This document shows, in pieces, positions 1 through 12,893 of a DNA stretch of 64,000 bases. The translations under genes were made by a program, and so were the position numbers. Within the stretch, counting starts at the first letter, position 1. Each line of letters starts with the position of its first letter. Below the pieces are notes generated by a model. The model was not told where the DNA came from. It ran no database searches and was given only the letters and a program-made list of their open reading frames with translations. Source of the DNA: Phycicoccus sp. Root101 (lineage in GTDB: Bacteria; Actinomycetota; Actinomycetes; Actinomycetales; Dermatophilaceae); NCBI RefSeq assembly GCF_001426245.1, contig NZ_LMCM01000001.1, positions 436,625 through 500,624 on the forward strand, written 5' to 3'.

Positions 1-235
1 CGTGCTCCACCTGCGGCTGCAGGGCCGCGCGGCGGCGCGACTTGCGGACGCGCTTGTACATCCGTCCCGTCGCCCGCTTGATCGTCTCGATGTCGGGGTG
101 GCCCGCGTCCAGCTCGGGCAGCAGCTCGAGGACCTTGAGCGCGGTGGCCAGGTCGGCGGGGTCGATCTGGTCGAGCTCGGTGGGCGACGTGGTCGGGTCC
201 TGCTCGGACACGGGCTCGCGGGTCGGTTCGCTCAT
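1..235 (-). CDS. Partial gene: N-terminal 78 codons, possibly an SDR-family oxidoreductase
   Basis: The gene starts at an ATG that overlaps the stop of the upstream Rrf2-type gene (ATGA) and runs off the left edge. The visible part has a Ser/Thr/Glu/Pro-rich leader, then a helical segment ending in a basic patch (MYKRVRKSRRRAA). From memory this resembles the N-terminal extension seen on some actinobacterial short-chain dehydrogenases, but no Rossmann motif lies in the window, so the family is a guess. The overlap suggests translational coupling to the regulator. Confidence 0.5.
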   Translation of the reverse strand, partial: MSEPTREPVSEQDPTTSPTELDQIDPADLATALKVLELLPELDAGHPDIETIKRATGRMYKRVRKSRRRAALQPQVEH

Positions 236-696
236 CGGGCGCGCCACGCGTCCGGGTCGGCGGCGAGCGCGGAGACGCGCTCGGGCAGCTCGCCGGAGAG
301 GACGTCCGCGAGGCTGGTCTCGTCGAGCACCGAGCGCAGGCTGGCTCGCACGGCGACCCACACCGTGGGCAGGTGCTCGGCCACGCCGTCGTACCGGGTC
401 TCGTGCGGGCGCAGGCCGCGGACCTCGGCGAGGGGTCCGTCGACGGCACGGAACACGTCACCGAGGCTGATGTCGCGCGGCTCGCGGGCCAGGGCGTAGC
501 CGCCGCGGGCGCCTCTGGTGCTCTTGACGAGGCCGGCGGTCCGGAGGTCGGCCGCGATCGCCTCGAGGAACTTGCGCGGGAGCGTCTGCCGGTATGCCAG
601 GGTCTCCACGCTCACCGGGCCCGCTGCGGTGGTCGCCGCCTCGGCGAGGATGAGCATGGCCCGGACGGCGTACTCCGTGCGCGCCGAGATGTCCAC
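232..696 (-). CDS. Rrf2-family transcriptional regulator without Fe-S cysteines
   Basis: A 154-residue winged-helix protein. The N-terminus ISARTEYAVRAMLILAEAA and the later RGARGGYALAR turn are typical of the Rrf2 family. I chose the GTG at 696 because Rrf2 proteins normally begin just before this ISARTxYA block; a GTG at 714 would add six residues. The protein has no cysteine at all, so it cannot bind an IscR/NsrR-type cluster and is closer to the cluster-free CymR-like members, which sense sulfur or cysteine status. It lies 56 bases downstream of the sulfate ABC operon on the same strand, which makes control of sulfate uptake a reasonable inference. Its stop overlaps the next start. Confidence 0.85.
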   Translation of the reverse strand: MDISARTEYAVRAMLILAEAATTAAGPVSVETLAYRQTLPRKFLEAIAADLRTAGLVKSTRGARGGYALAREPRDISLGDVFRAVDGPLAEVRGLRPHETRYDGVAEHLPTVWVAVRASLRSVLDETSLADVLSGELPERVSALAADPDAWRAR

Positions 697-752
697 GGGC
701 GCATTGTGTCGCACCCGGAGGGTATGCCGTGCAGCGGGCGTCCTGCGCCGGC

Positions 753-1763
753 TCAGATGGCGAGGGCGGGGTCGAGCTCGTAGGCGTCGGGGCCGTGCGT
801 GGCGCGGGCGTAGACCGTCTCCCCCACCTGGAGGCCGAGGACGTCGGCCTGTCCGCGGGTCACCTGCGCCGCGAACCGTTGCCCGGAGTCCGCCCGCAGG
901 TCGATGCGGACCTCGAAACCCAGCCGCACGACCCGCTCGACGACCGACTCGACGACCCCGCCGGCGGTGCCGGTCAGGGCGTCGGCGGCGACGGCCCGGT
1001 CACGGTTGCGCTCGAGCGCGATGTCGTGCGGGCGGACCAGCTGGCCGCCGAGGCGGGCGACCGAGCCCAGGAACGACATGACGAAGTCGTTGGCGGGGCG
1101 GTCGTAGAGGGAGACCGGGTCCCCGACCTGCTCGATCCGGCCCTTGTTGAGGACGGCGATCCGGTCGGCGACGTCGAGCGCCTCCTCCTGGTCGTGGGTG
1201 ACCAGCACCGTGGTCACGTGGACCTCGTCGTGCAGGCGCCGCAGCCACTGGCGCAGGTCGGCCCGCACCTTGGCGTCCAGGGCGCCGAACGGCTCGTCGA
1301 GCAGCAACACCTCCGGGTCGACGGCGAGCGCGCGCGCGAGGGCCATGCGCTGGCGCTGCCCACCGGAGAGCTGGGCCGGGTAGCGGTGCTGGAAGCCGTC
1401 GAGGCCGACGATCTCGAGCAGGTCGTCGACCTTCTTCGCGATCTCCGCCTTGGGGCGCTTGCGGATGCTCAGGCCGAACGCCACGTTGTCGCGCACCGTC
1501 ATGTGCTTGAACGCGGCGTAGTGCTGGAAGACGAACCCGATCCCCCGCTTCTGCGGCGCCACACCGGTGACGTCGCGGCCGCCGATGACGATCGAGCCCG
1601 CGTCGAGGCGCTCGAGACCGGCGATGGAGCGCAGCAGGGTCGACTTGCCCGAGCCGCTCGGCCCCAGCAGCGCGGTCAGCGTGCCCGCGGGGATGTCGAG
1701 CGTCACGTCGTCGAGCGCGGCGAAGTCTCCGTAGTTCTTGCGGGCTCCGGTCACGGTGATCAT
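753..1763 (-). CDS. cysA: Sulfate ABC transporter ATP-binding protein CysA
   Basis: A 336-residue ATPase that powers sulfate/thiosulfate import on the cytoplasmic face. Walker [10 protein letters not shown] is at residues 34-42, the Q-loop at about 80, the signature LSGGQ at 132-136, Walker B VLLLDEP at 152-158, the D-loop follows, and the switch histidine is in VTHDQ near 190. The C-terminal third is a TOBE-like domain. The start [12 protein letters not shown] follows an ATGA overlap with cysW, so longer versions extending into cysW are rejected. The length fits CysA proteins (about 330-360). Confidence 0.95.
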   Translation of the reverse strand: MITVTGARKNYGDFAALDDVTLDIPAGTLTALLGPSGSGKSTLLRSIAGLERLDAGSIVIGGRDVTGVAPQKRGIGFVFQHYAAFKHMTVRDNVAFGLSIRKRPKAEIAKKVDDLLEIVGLDGFQHRYPAQLSGGQRQRMALARALAVDPEVLLLDEPFGALDAKVRADLRQWLRRLHDEVHVTTVLVTHDQEEALDVADRIAVLNKGRIEQVGDPVSLYDRPANDFVMSFLGSVARLGGQLVRPHDIALERNRDRAVAADALTGTAGGVVESVVERVVRLGFEVRIDLRADSGQRFAAQVTRGQADVLGLQVGETVYARATHGPDAYELDPALAI

Positions 1764-2569
1764 GTCGTGCTCCTCTTGCGGTCGAGCAGGGTCATCAGCA
1801 GCAGGGTGAGGACGGCGAGGCCCATGAGCAGAGTGGCGGCGGCGTACGCGCCATACGTGTTGTGGTCGTCGATGTAGCGGGAGTGGACGAGCAGCGTCAG
1901 GGTCTGGGACACCCCGGGGAAGCCGGAGCTGACCATGATCACCGCCCCGAACTCGCCGAGGGCACGGGCGATCGTGAGCACGACGCCGTACGTCAGGCCC
2001 CACCGGATGGCGGGCAGCGTGATCCGCCAGAACGTCTGGGCCGAGCTCGCCCCCAGGGTCGAGGCGGCCTGCTCCTGCTCCGTGCCGATCTCGTGCAGGA
2101 CCGGTTCGACCTCGCGGACGACGAACGGCAGCGTCACGAAGATCGTCGCGATGACCATGCCGGGAAGGCCGAAGATGACGCGGACACCGAGGTTGTTCTC
2201 GATGCCCCCGAACCAGCCGCTGGAGCCCCACAGCAGGATGAGCGAGACGCCCACGACGATCGGCGACACCGCGAACGGCAGGTCCACGACCGCCTGGATC
2301 AGGCCGCGGCCACGGAACCGCCCGCGCACGAGCGCGAGCGCCGTGCCCACGCCGAAGACGACGTTGAGCGGCACGGTGATGGCCACGATGAGCAAGGAGA
2401 GGTTGAGCGCCGAGATGGCGGCCGGGGTGCGGATCGACTCGAGGAACGTCCCCACGCCCTCACCGAAGGTGCGCCACAGGATGAGGACGATCGGCACCCC
2501 GATGAGCAGGACGAGGTAGCCGAGGGCGACGGTGCGCAGGCTGAGGCGGGCAGCGGTCGAGGTCCTCAT
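1760..2569 (-). CDS. cysW: Sulfate ABC transporter permease CysW
   Basis: A 269-residue inner-membrane permease with about six hydrophobic segments and the cytoplasmic EAA loop that docks to CysA (around [22 protein letters not shown]). The stretch [19 protein letters not shown]-like near the C-terminus is characteristic of CysW rather than CysT. It overlaps cysT by ATGA at its start and cysA by ATGA at its end, so all three are translationally coupled. With CysT it forms the membrane channel of the sulfate importer. Confidence 0.93.
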   Translation of the reverse strand: MRTSTAARLSLRTVALGYLVLLIGVPIVLILWRTFGEGVGTFLESIRTPAAISALNLSLLIVAITVPLNVVFGVGTALALVRGRFRGRGLIQAVVDLPFAVSPIVVGVSLILLWGSSGWFGGIENNLGVRVIFGLPGMVIATIFVTLPFVVREVEPVLHEIGTEQEQAASTLGASSAQTFWRITLPAIRWGLTYGVVLTIARALGEFGAVIMVSSGFPGVSQTLTLLVHSRYIDDHNTYGAYAAATLLMGLAVLTLLLMTLLDRKRSTT

Positions 2570-3409
2570 GCCGAGTCCTCCTCGCGCCGCTGGCTGCGTC
2601 CGGCGAGGACGCGCAGGACGAACAGGGTGACGAACGCGATCGCGAGCAGGGCCACCGAGACCGCGGCGGCGTTGACCGGCCGGTCGATCTCGATCTGCTG
2701 CTGGATGTACTGCGAGGCCACCTGCGTCTTCCGGGGAATGTTGCCGCCGATGAGGACGACCGAGCCGTACTCGCCGATGGCACGGGCGAACGCGAGGCCG
2801 GTGCCCCCGATGACGGCCGGTGCCAGGGTGGGCAGCACGACCCGGCGGAACGTCGTCCAGTTCGACGCACCCAGCGAGGCCGCGGCCTCCTCCACCTCGC
2901 GGTCGGCCTCGATGAGGACCGGTTGCACCGAGCGCACCACGAACGGCAGCGTCACGAACGCCAGGGCGACGAGCAGACCGGGCTGGGTGGCGTTGAGGTG
3001 GATGCCGACCGGGCTGTTGGGGCCGTAGAGGGACAGCAGGACGATGCTCGCGACGATGGTCGGCAGGGCGAACGGCAGGTCGATCAGCGCGTTGACGACG
3101 CGCTTGCCCCGGAAGTCGTCACGCACCAGCACCCAGGCGATGAGGGTGCCCATGACGGCGTTGACGAGGGCGACGACGGCCGAGACCGCCACCGTGACGC
3201 GCAGGGAGGCCAGGGCCACGGGCGCGGTGACCGCGTCCCAGAAGCCCGACCAGCCCTCGCCGAACGAGGTCACCGTCAGCGCCGCGAGCGGCAGCAGCAC
3301 GATGATGCTGAGCCAGAGCCCGACCAGCCCGACTCCGAGGGGGCGGCCGACGCGGCGGCCGATTCCGCTGCGCGGCGGCGCCCGTACGAGGGGTGAGGGT
3401 CGTCGTCAT
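2566..3409 (-). CDS. cysT: Sulfate ABC transporter permease CysT, with an apparent frameshift near its 5' end
   Basis: The main frame (stop at 2566, open up to about 3405) encodes a sulfate permease with the EAA loop EEAAASLGASNWTTFRRVVLP. This frame has no ATG, GTG or TTG upstream of the GTG at 3300, and starting there would remove the cytoplasmic N-terminus and half of the first membrane helix. The in-frame upstream sequence GIGRRVGRPLGVGLVGLWLS is the normal CysT first-helix region. An ATG at 3409, three bases after the binding-protein stop, reads MTTTLTPRTGAAAQRN, a normal-looking N-terminus, but in the other frame. A 1-base indel near 3363-3376 would join them. Genuine mutation and sequencing error cannot be told apart here. 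Confidence 0.8.
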
Positions 3410-3412
3410 GGG

Positions 3413-4447
3413 TTACGACGTCGCCTTGTCGTAGATCAGCGCGATGGAGCCGGTCTCCTTCTTGAACAGGGTGCCGTCGACCGTCTTCCACCCACCGAGG
3501 TCGTCGATGGTCCACAGCTTCTGCGGCTGCGGGAAGTCGGCCGCGAACTCCTTCGCCACGGTCGGGTCGACCGGGCGGAACCCTGCCTGCGCCCACAGCT
3601 TCTGCGCCTCGGGCGTGAACAGGAAGTCGTTGAAGGCCTTGGCCTTCGCGAGGTTCTTGCTCTTGCTGATGACGGCCGTCGGGTTCTCGATCTTGAACGT
3701 GGTCGGCGGGGTCACGTGCTCGACCGGGTCACCGCTGCGCTCGGCGAACAGCGCCTCGTTCTCGTAGCTGAGCAGGACGTCGCCGGTGCCCTGGAGGAAC
3801 GTCTCGGTCGCCTCACGACCCGACTTCGGCTGCACCTTGACGTGGTCGCCGACGAGCTTGGAGATGTAGGCGAGGCCCGCTGCCGGGTTCTTGCCACCGT
3901 CGCTCTTGGCGGCATACGGGGCGAGCAGGTTCCACTTGGCGCTGCCGGAGCTGAACGGGTTCGGCGTGACGACCTCGATCCCGGGCTTGAGCAGGTCGTC
4001 CCAGTCCTTGATGCCCTTGGGGTTGCCCATGCGGACGACGATCGTGACGACCGAGCCGAACGGGATCCCCTTGTACTGGTTGGCGTTCCAGTCCTTGTCG
4101 ACCAGGCCGGCGTCCACGAGGCGGGTGATGTCGGGCTCGACCGAGAAGTTGACGAAGTCGGCCGAGGCACCCGCGGCGACCTTGCGCGACTGGTCGCCGG
4201 AGGCGCCGTAGGACTGCTGGAACTGCACGCCCTTGCCCGCCGCGGTCGCGTTGAACGCGGGGATGAGCTTGTCGTAGCCCACCTTCGGGACGGCGTACGC
4301 GTAGAGGTCGATGGTGCTGGTGGCGGCACCCGCGTCGGCGGCCGACGCACCGACCGTGTCGCTCGCGCCTCCCCCGGCACATGCCGTCATCACCATCGCG
4401 CCGACGGTCGCGACGGCGGCCAGGGCGAGGCGGGGGTGACGGTTCAT
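3413..4447 (-). CDS. Sulfate ABC transporter substrate-binding lipoprotein
   Basis: A 344-residue exported solute-binding protein. It opens with a lipoprotein signal peptide: basic N-terminus, hydrophobic core and lipobox VMTAC with the lipid-accepting cysteine at residue 23. The body has Sbp/CysP-type blocks (VKPGIEVVTPNPFSSGSAKWN; TFLQGTGDVLLSYENEA). It is the first gene of the operon, followed three bases later by cysT. A good ribosome site (AAGGAG) precedes the ATG. It captures sulfate or thiosulfate outside the membrane and delivers it to CysT/CysW. Confidence 0.94.
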   Translation of the reverse strand: MNRHPRLALAAVATVGAMVMTACAGGGASDTVGASAADAGAATSTIDLYAYAVPKVGYDKLIPAFNATAAGKGVQFQQSYGASGDQSRKVAAGASADFVNFSVEPDITRLVDAGLVDKDWNANQYKGIPFGSVVTIVVRMGNPKGIKDWDDLLKPGIEVVTPNPFSSGSAKWNLLAPYAAKSDGGKNPAAGLAYISKLVGDHVKVQPKSGREATETFLQGTGDVLLSYENEALFAERSGDPVEHVTPPTTFKIENPTAVISKSKNLAKAKAFNDFLFTPEAQKLWAQAGFRPVDPTVAKEFAADFPQPQKLWTIDDLGGWKTVDGTLFKKETGSIALIYDKATS

Positions 4448-4507
4448 CGTGGGCTCCTTCGGTGCCAGCGGTGCCGGCCGTGGTCACCGGCCGGGCGGCG
4501 GGTGATC

Positions 4508-4526
4508 TCCTATGTGACACCTAGGA
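4508..4526. promoter_or_regulatory. Inverted repeat TCCTA-N9-TAGGA, candidate operator of the sulfate operon
   Basis: Perfect 5-base arms (4508-4512 and 4522-4526) overlap the end of the predicted -10 element and the start region of the sulfate operon. Position and symmetry suit a repressor; the Rrf2-type protein encoded at the end of the operon is the obvious candidate. This is inference from position only. Confidence 0.4.
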
Positions 4527-4554
4527 TTTTGGATAGCGTCGCGTTATCGGTCAA
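4526..4554 (-). promoter_or_regulatory. Candidate promoter of the sulfate transport operon
   Basis: Reading on the minus strand, TTGACC (4549-4554) and CAAAAT (4526-4531) are separated by 17 bases, about 80 bases upstream of the binding-protein ATG. This is an AT-rich island in otherwise GC-rich sequence. Confidence 0.5.
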
Positions 4555-4655
4555 ATAACGTGCGCTTATGTCTCGCATCGTGGATGTGGTGATACCGCGC
4601 CTTTCGGGACGGGTCACCCACCCCGCAGCGGTGGGCCGCGCGCCATCACCGTCTC

Positions 4656-4709
4656 GGTGAGCGCAAAGCTGTCGCCATCGCGGACGGATGGCGACAGGTC
4701 CTGCTCACC
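4656..4709 (-). terminator. Nested inverted repeat downstream of the amidohydrolase gene
   Basis: A perfect 11-base stem CTGTCGCCATC/GATGGCGACAG (4669-4679 and 4687-4697, 7-base loop) sits inside an outer pair GGTGAGC/GCTCACC. It lies 50 bases beyond the amidohydrolase stop, so a transcription terminator is likely. The rest of the gap between 4448 and 4758 holds only the sulfate promoter region. Confidence 0.55.
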
Positions 4710-4758
4710 GCGCGCGCCCTGGCGGTGTGCCCGGGGCTGAGTCGGGGGTGTGCCGGGG

Positions 4759-5844
4759 TCAGACCTCGGTGCCGCGCAGCACGATGTGCTCCGGCGCGGC
4801 CAGGGCCCGGATCTCGCGGCGCGGGTCGGTGGCGTAGACGACGAGGTCGGCGTCCGCCCCCTCCTCCAGCCCGGGGCGACCCAGCCAGGCGCGCGCGCCC
4901 CACGTGGCGGCATGCAGGGCCTCTGCGTTGCTCAGCCCCGCCTTGGTGAGCTCGTGCGCCTCGTCGGCGACGAGCCCGTGGCGCAGGGAGCCGCCGGCGT
5001 CGGTGCCGAGGTAGATCGGGATGCCGGCGTCGCGGGCGGCACCGATGGTGGCGTAGCGGCGACCGTGCAGGGCCAGCATCCGCTGGTGGTAGGCGGGGTA
5101 CTTCTCCATGGCCGGCTCCGCGATCGCGGGGAAGGTCGCGATGTTGACCAGCGTGGGCACGATGGCGATCTGCTGCTCGGCGAACTGCGCGATGGTCTCG
5201 GGCTCGAGCCCGGTGGCGTGCTCGATGCAGTCGGTGCCCGCGGCGGCGAAGTCGTAGAGCGAGGCCTCACCGAAGCAGTGCGCCGTCACCCGCGCCCCCT
5301 CCTCGTGGGCGGCCGCGATCGCGTCGCTGAGGACGTCGACCGGCCAGCAGGTCGACAGGTCACCGGTGTCGCGGTCGATCCAGTCGCCGACGAGCTTGAC
5401 CCACCCGTCGCCCGCCTTCGCCTCGAGCCGGACGCGTTCGACGAGCTGGTCGGGCTCGATCTCGTGGGCGAAGTTGCGGATGTAGCGGCGGGTGCGGGCG
5501 ATGTGACGGCCGGCGCGGATGACCTTGGGGAGGTCGTCGCGCTGGTCGACCCACCGGGTGTCCGCCGGCGACCCGGCATCACGGATGAGCAGCGTGCCGG
5601 CCTCCCGGTCGGCGAGCGCCTGCGCCTCCGCGGTCGCGTCGTCCACCGCCCCGTGGGCGTCGAGGCCGACGTGGCAGTGCGCATCCACGAGCCCCGGCAG
5701 CACCCAGCCACGCAGGGTCTGGACGTCGCCACCGGCTCCCGTCGGCCGCTCGAAGGTCAGCCGTCCACCGACCACCCACGCCTCGGGCCGGACGTCCTCC
5801 GGGCCGACGAGGATCTCACCCTGCAGGTGCAGCACCGTTGCCAT
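4759..5844 (-). CDS. Amidohydrolase family metal-dependent hydrolase
   Basis: A 361-residue cytoplasmic enzyme of the imidazolonepropionase/prolidase-like amidohydrolases. The metal-site motifs are visible in order: VDAHCHVG near residue 54, a possible carbamylated lysine in WVKLVGDW, the histidines of VTAHCFGEAS and CIEHATGL, and the aspartate of LGTDAGGSLRHG. The C-terminal block EGADADLVVYATDPR is the usual composite beta-sandwich return. The substrate cannot be read from the sequence. It stands alone between the sulfate operon and the ffh group and ends in a hairpin. Confidence 0.88.
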   Translation of the reverse strand: MATVLHLQGEILVGPEDVRPEAWVVGGRLTFERPTGAGGDVQTLRGWVLPGLVDAHCHVGLDAHGAVDDATAEAQALADREAGTLLIRDAGSPADTRWVDQRDDLPKVIRAGRHIARTRRYIRNFAHEIEPDQLVERVRLEAKAGDGWVKLVGDWIDRDTGDLSTCWPVDVLSDAIAAAHEEGARVTAHCFGEASLYDFAAAGTDCIEHATGLEPETIAQFAEQQIAIVPTLVNIATFPAIAEPAMEKYPAYHQRMLALHGRRYATIGAARDAGIPIYLGTDAGGSLRHGLVADEAHELTKAGLSNAEALHAATWGARAWLGRPGLEEGADADLVVYATDPRREIRALAAPEHIVLRGTEV

Positions 5845-5919
5845 GGAACGACCCTAGCGACGGGCGGCCGCGATCTCGCGGGAGCAGGCCGCGTCCGGGT
5901 ACAGGAGGTGGACCGACGG

Positions 5920-6771
5920 TCAGGAGGTCTCGGCGAGCGGACGCACGAACCGGCGCAGCGCCTCCACGACCACCTCGGGGGCGTCCGTGTGCACCCAGTG
6001 GGAGGCACCCTTGACCGTCAGCTGTCGCACCTTCGGGAAGAGGGCCTGCATCGCGGGCAGGTCCTCGTCACGGATGTACTCGGACTCGGACCCGGCGATC
6101 CAGAGCACCGGGCCGTCGTACGGCGCCAGGTCGGCGGCCGCGTCCGGCCAGCCGGCGATGACCGAACCCGTCCCCTTGGCTGCGTCTGCCGAGAAGAGCC
6201 CGAGGTTGGCCTGCCAGTGCCAGGTGTCGCCGTCGCGCCGCAGGTTCTGCATGAGGAACGCCTTGACGCCACGGTTCGGCTCCTCGAACCGCGCCTCGGC
6301 GTCACCCCGGCTGGTCAGGTCGTCCAGCGGCAGGCGTTCCATCTCGGCGATGTAGCCGCTGAACCGGTCGAGGCTGCCGTAGGACTTCGGCGCGATGTCG
6401 ACGACGACGAGGCGCGCGACGAGCTCCGGGTGCCGGAGGGCGAGCAGCATCGCGGTCTTGCCGCCGAGCGAGTGCCCGACGACCATCCAGCGCGCGTCCG
6501 CGTCGATGCCGCGCAGGGTCGCCGCCACAGCATCGGCGTAGGCCGTGAACGAGAACTCCTCCGTCCACGGGGAGCGCCCGTGGTCGGGCAGGTCGACCAG
6601 CGTCGAACGGGCGCCGTCGCCGCCGGGCCCGGCGAGGGCCTTGGCGATCTGTGACCAGTTGCGGCCCTGGCCGAACAAGCCGTGCAGGAACGCCACCCGC
6701 GGCCCGGCGGTGCCGACCGACAGGGTGTGCAGCGACGGCCCGCGCCCAGACGGCTGCGCGCCGTCGCTCAC
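5920..6771 (-). CDS. Alpha/beta-fold hydrolase
   Basis: A 283-residue hydrolase. The oxyanion motif HGLFGQGRNW is near residue 29, the nucleophile elbow VGHSLGG near residue 98 carries the catalytic serine, and the final histidine lies in GASHWVHTDAP. The overall style is that of the YbfF/carboxylesterase group; the substrate is unknown. It starts at a GTG overlapping the ffh stop (GTGA, 6768-6771), so it is translated behind ffh. Confidence 0.88.
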   Translation of the reverse strand: MSDGAQPSGRGPSLHTLSVGTAGPRVAFLHGLFGQGRNWSQIAKALAGPGGDGARSTLVDLPDHGRSPWTEEFSFTAYADAVAATLRGIDADARWMVVGHSLGGKTAMLLALRHPELVARLVVVDIAPKSYGSLDRFSGYIAEMERLPLDDLTSRGDAEARFEEPNRGVKAFLMQNLRRDGDTWHWQANLGLFSADAAKGTGSVIAGWPDAAADLAPYDGPVLWIAGSESEYIRDEDLPAMQALFPKVRQLTVKGASHWVHTDAPEVVVEALRRFVRPLAETS

Positions 6772-8375
6772 CGGCCGAGGAACTTCTCGAAGCCTGCGGG
6801 CAGCTGGCTCGGGTCCATGTCGGCGGGCGCCCCACCGGTCGCACCGGCGCCGAAGGCAGCGCCGCCTCCGGTCCGCGGCGCCGTGGACTTCTCCGCGGCG
6901 GCACGCTCCTCGGCGGCCCGCTTGGCCGGGTTGCCGGACTTGGACTTCTTGCGCTGGGGCTGCTGCTTGCCGCGCTTGCCGGCGCCGCCACCCATACCCG
7001 GGATGCCCGGCATGCCGGGGATGCCACCGCCGCGGGCGAGCTGCTTCATCATCTTCTGCGCCTCGGTGAAGCGCTCGAGCAGGCCGTTGACCTCGGACAC
7101 CTCGACCCCCGAGCCCTTGGCGATGCGCAGGCGGCGCGACCCGTTGATCTGCTTGGAGTGGGTGCGCTCGAACGGCGTCATCGATCGGACCATCGCCTCG
7201 ATGCGGTCGAACTCCCGCGGGTCGAGGTTGTCCAGCTGGGCCTTCATCTGGCCCATGCCCGGCATCATGCCGAGCATCGACTTCAGGCCACCCATCTTCT
7301 TCAGGGCGGCCATCTGGTCGAGGAAGTCGTCGAAGGTGAAGTCCTCCTCGGCGAGGAACTTGCGCTGCATCTCCGCCTGCTGGCGGGCGTCGAACGCCTT
7401 CTCCGCCTGCTCGATGAGGGTGAGCACGTCACCCATGTCGAGGATGCGCGAGGCCATCCGGTCGGGGTGGAAGACCTCGAAGTCCTTCACGCCCTCGCCG
7501 GTGCTGGCGAACATGATCGGGCGACCGGTGACCGACGCGACCGACAGCGCGGCGCCACCACGCGCGTCACCGTCGAGCTTGGACAGGACGACGCCGGTGA
7601 AGTCGACGCCCTCCTGGAACGCGAGCGCGGTGTCGACGGCGGCTTGGCCGATCATCGCGTCGATGACGAAGAGCACCTCGTCGGGCGAGATGGCCGAGCG
7701 GATGTCGGCGGCCTGCTGCATGAGGTTCGCGTCGACGGCGAGGCGTCCGGCGGTGTCGACGATGACGACGTCGTGCTGGTTGCGGCGGGCGTGCTCGATG
7801 CCGGCGCGGGACACCCCGACCGGGTCACCGAAGGAACGGGTGCCCTCCCCCGTCGGGCCGACCGCGTCGTGGCCACCGATGTTGCCGCGCTCGGGCGCGT
7901 AGACCGGGACACCTGCCCGCTCTCCGACCACCTCGAGCTGGGTCACGGCGTTCGGGCGCTGGAGGTCGGCGGCGACGAGGATCGGGGTGTGTCCCTGCTC
8001 CTTGAGCCAGCGCGCCAGCTTGCCCGCAAGGGTGGTCTTACCGGCGCCTTGCAGACCCGCGAGCATGATGACGGTGGGCGGGTTCTTGGCGAACTGGATC
8101 GTCCGCGTCTGCCCGCCGAGGATGCCGACGAGCTCCTCGTTGACGATCTTGACGACCTGCTGGCCGGGGTTGAGCGCCCCGGAGACCTCCGAGCCGAGCG
8201 CCCGGTCGCGGACCGCGGAGGTGAACTGCTTCACCACGGGCAGCGAGACGTCGGCGTCGAGCAGGGCGAGCCGGATGTCGCGCACGGTGGCGTTGACATC
8301 GGACTCGGACAGCCGCCCCTTGCCCCGGAGGTTCTTGAAGGTGGCGGTCAGGCGGTCGGAAAGTGACGTGAACAC
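6768..8375 (-). CDS. ffh: Signal recognition particle protein Ffh
   Basis: A 535-residue SRP54 GTPase that binds signal peptides emerging from the ribosome and 4.5S RNA and docks to FtsY. The N domain is followed by the G1 loop GLQGAGKTT at residues 107-115, then DTAGR and the G4-type SKLDGDARGGAALS region. The methionine-rich M domain (FLDQMAALKKMGGLKSMLGMMPGMGQM region) follows, ending in a long basic, Gly/Ala-rich tail. Its receptor gene ftsY is 8 kb away in this window. glnD lies 54 bases upstream and the hydrolase overlaps the 3' end. Confidence 0.97.
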   Translation of the reverse strand: MFTSLSDRLTATFKNLRGKGRLSESDVNATVRDIRLALLDADVSLPVVKQFTSAVRDRALGSEVSGALNPGQQVVKIVNEELVGILGGQTRTIQFAKNPPTVIMLAGLQGAGKTTLAGKLARWLKEQGHTPILVAADLQRPNAVTQLEVVGERAGVPVYAPERGNIGGHDAVGPTGEGTRSFGDPVGVSRAGIEHARRNQHDVVIVDTAGRLAVDANLMQQAADIRSAISPDEVLFVIDAMIGQAAVDTALAFQEGVDFTGVVLSKLDGDARGGAALSVASVTGRPIMFASTGEGVKDFEVFHPDRMASRILDMGDVLTLIEQAEKAFDARQQAEMQRKFLAEEDFTFDDFLDQMAALKKMGGLKSMLGMMPGMGQMKAQLDNLDPREFDRIEAMVRSMTPFERTHSKQINGSRRLRIAKGSGVEVSEVNGLLERFTEAQKMMKQLARGGGIPGMPGIPGMGGGAGKRGKQQPQRKKSKSGNPAKRAAEERAAAEKSTAPRTGGGAAFGAGATGGAPADMDPSQLPAGFEKFLGR

Positions 8376-8429
8376 GGCCCTCAGACTAATCGGTCGAACC
8401 GGGCCGCACCGACACGACCACCAGCAACC

Positions 8430-10817
<2,388 letters not shown>

Positions 10818-10851
10818 TGTGCCCTTTCGTCATTTCGCGCAGTGCGCACGC

Positions 10852-10871
10852 GTGTTACGGCTGTGTTAGCG
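10852..10871. promoter_or_regulatory. Candidate GlnR box upstream of glnD
   Basis: The 20-mer GTGTTACGGCTGTGTTAGCG is identical to the one upstream of amtB. On the minus strand it reads CTAAC-N6-GTAAC, matching the actinobacterial GlnR half-site pair (gTnAC-N6-GaAAC). It lies about 35 bases before the glnD start. Confidence 0.65.
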
Positions 10872-10886
10872 CGTCGGCACGTCACA

Positions 10887-10927
10887 GGCCGACACCCGGG
10901 ACGGGGGGATCGTCCCGGGTGTCGGCC
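10887..10927 (-). terminator. Strong hairpin terminator after glnB
   Basis: A perfect 17-base stem (10887-10903 and 10911-10927) with a 7-base loop lies 60 bases past the glnB stop and just before the glnD promoter region. No T-run follows, as is usual in high-GC actinobacteria. Confidence 0.75.
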
Positions 10928-10986
10928 GGTGGGTGCTCCGTCGGGGGCCGGAGCGTCAGGGGTGTGGTCAGGCGGGCTCGACTGGG

Positions 10987-12782
<1,796 letters not shown>

Positions 12783-12813
12783 GCCGGTGCGGGATTTCGA
12801 GGAAGGCCGCGCT

Positions 12814-12833
12814 GTGTTACGGCTGTGTTAGCG
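12814..12833. promoter_or_regulatory. Candidate GlnR box upstream of amtB
   Basis: It has the same 20-mer as at 10852-10871. It lies 31 bases upstream of the amtB start and contains two half-sites with the 6-base spacing of GlnR operators. Two identical copies before two nitrogen genes make function likely. Confidence 0.7.
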
Positions 12834-12893
12834 GATCCTCACATCGGTAAGCATCAGGTAAAGGGCGGGTCATCGTCTCGGATGGTGGAGGGG

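Noticed and set aside
4448-4530. SAM or other sulfur-responsive riboswitch in the sulfate operon leader
   Set aside because: The predicted leader is only about 70 bases and shows no conserved stem arrangement.
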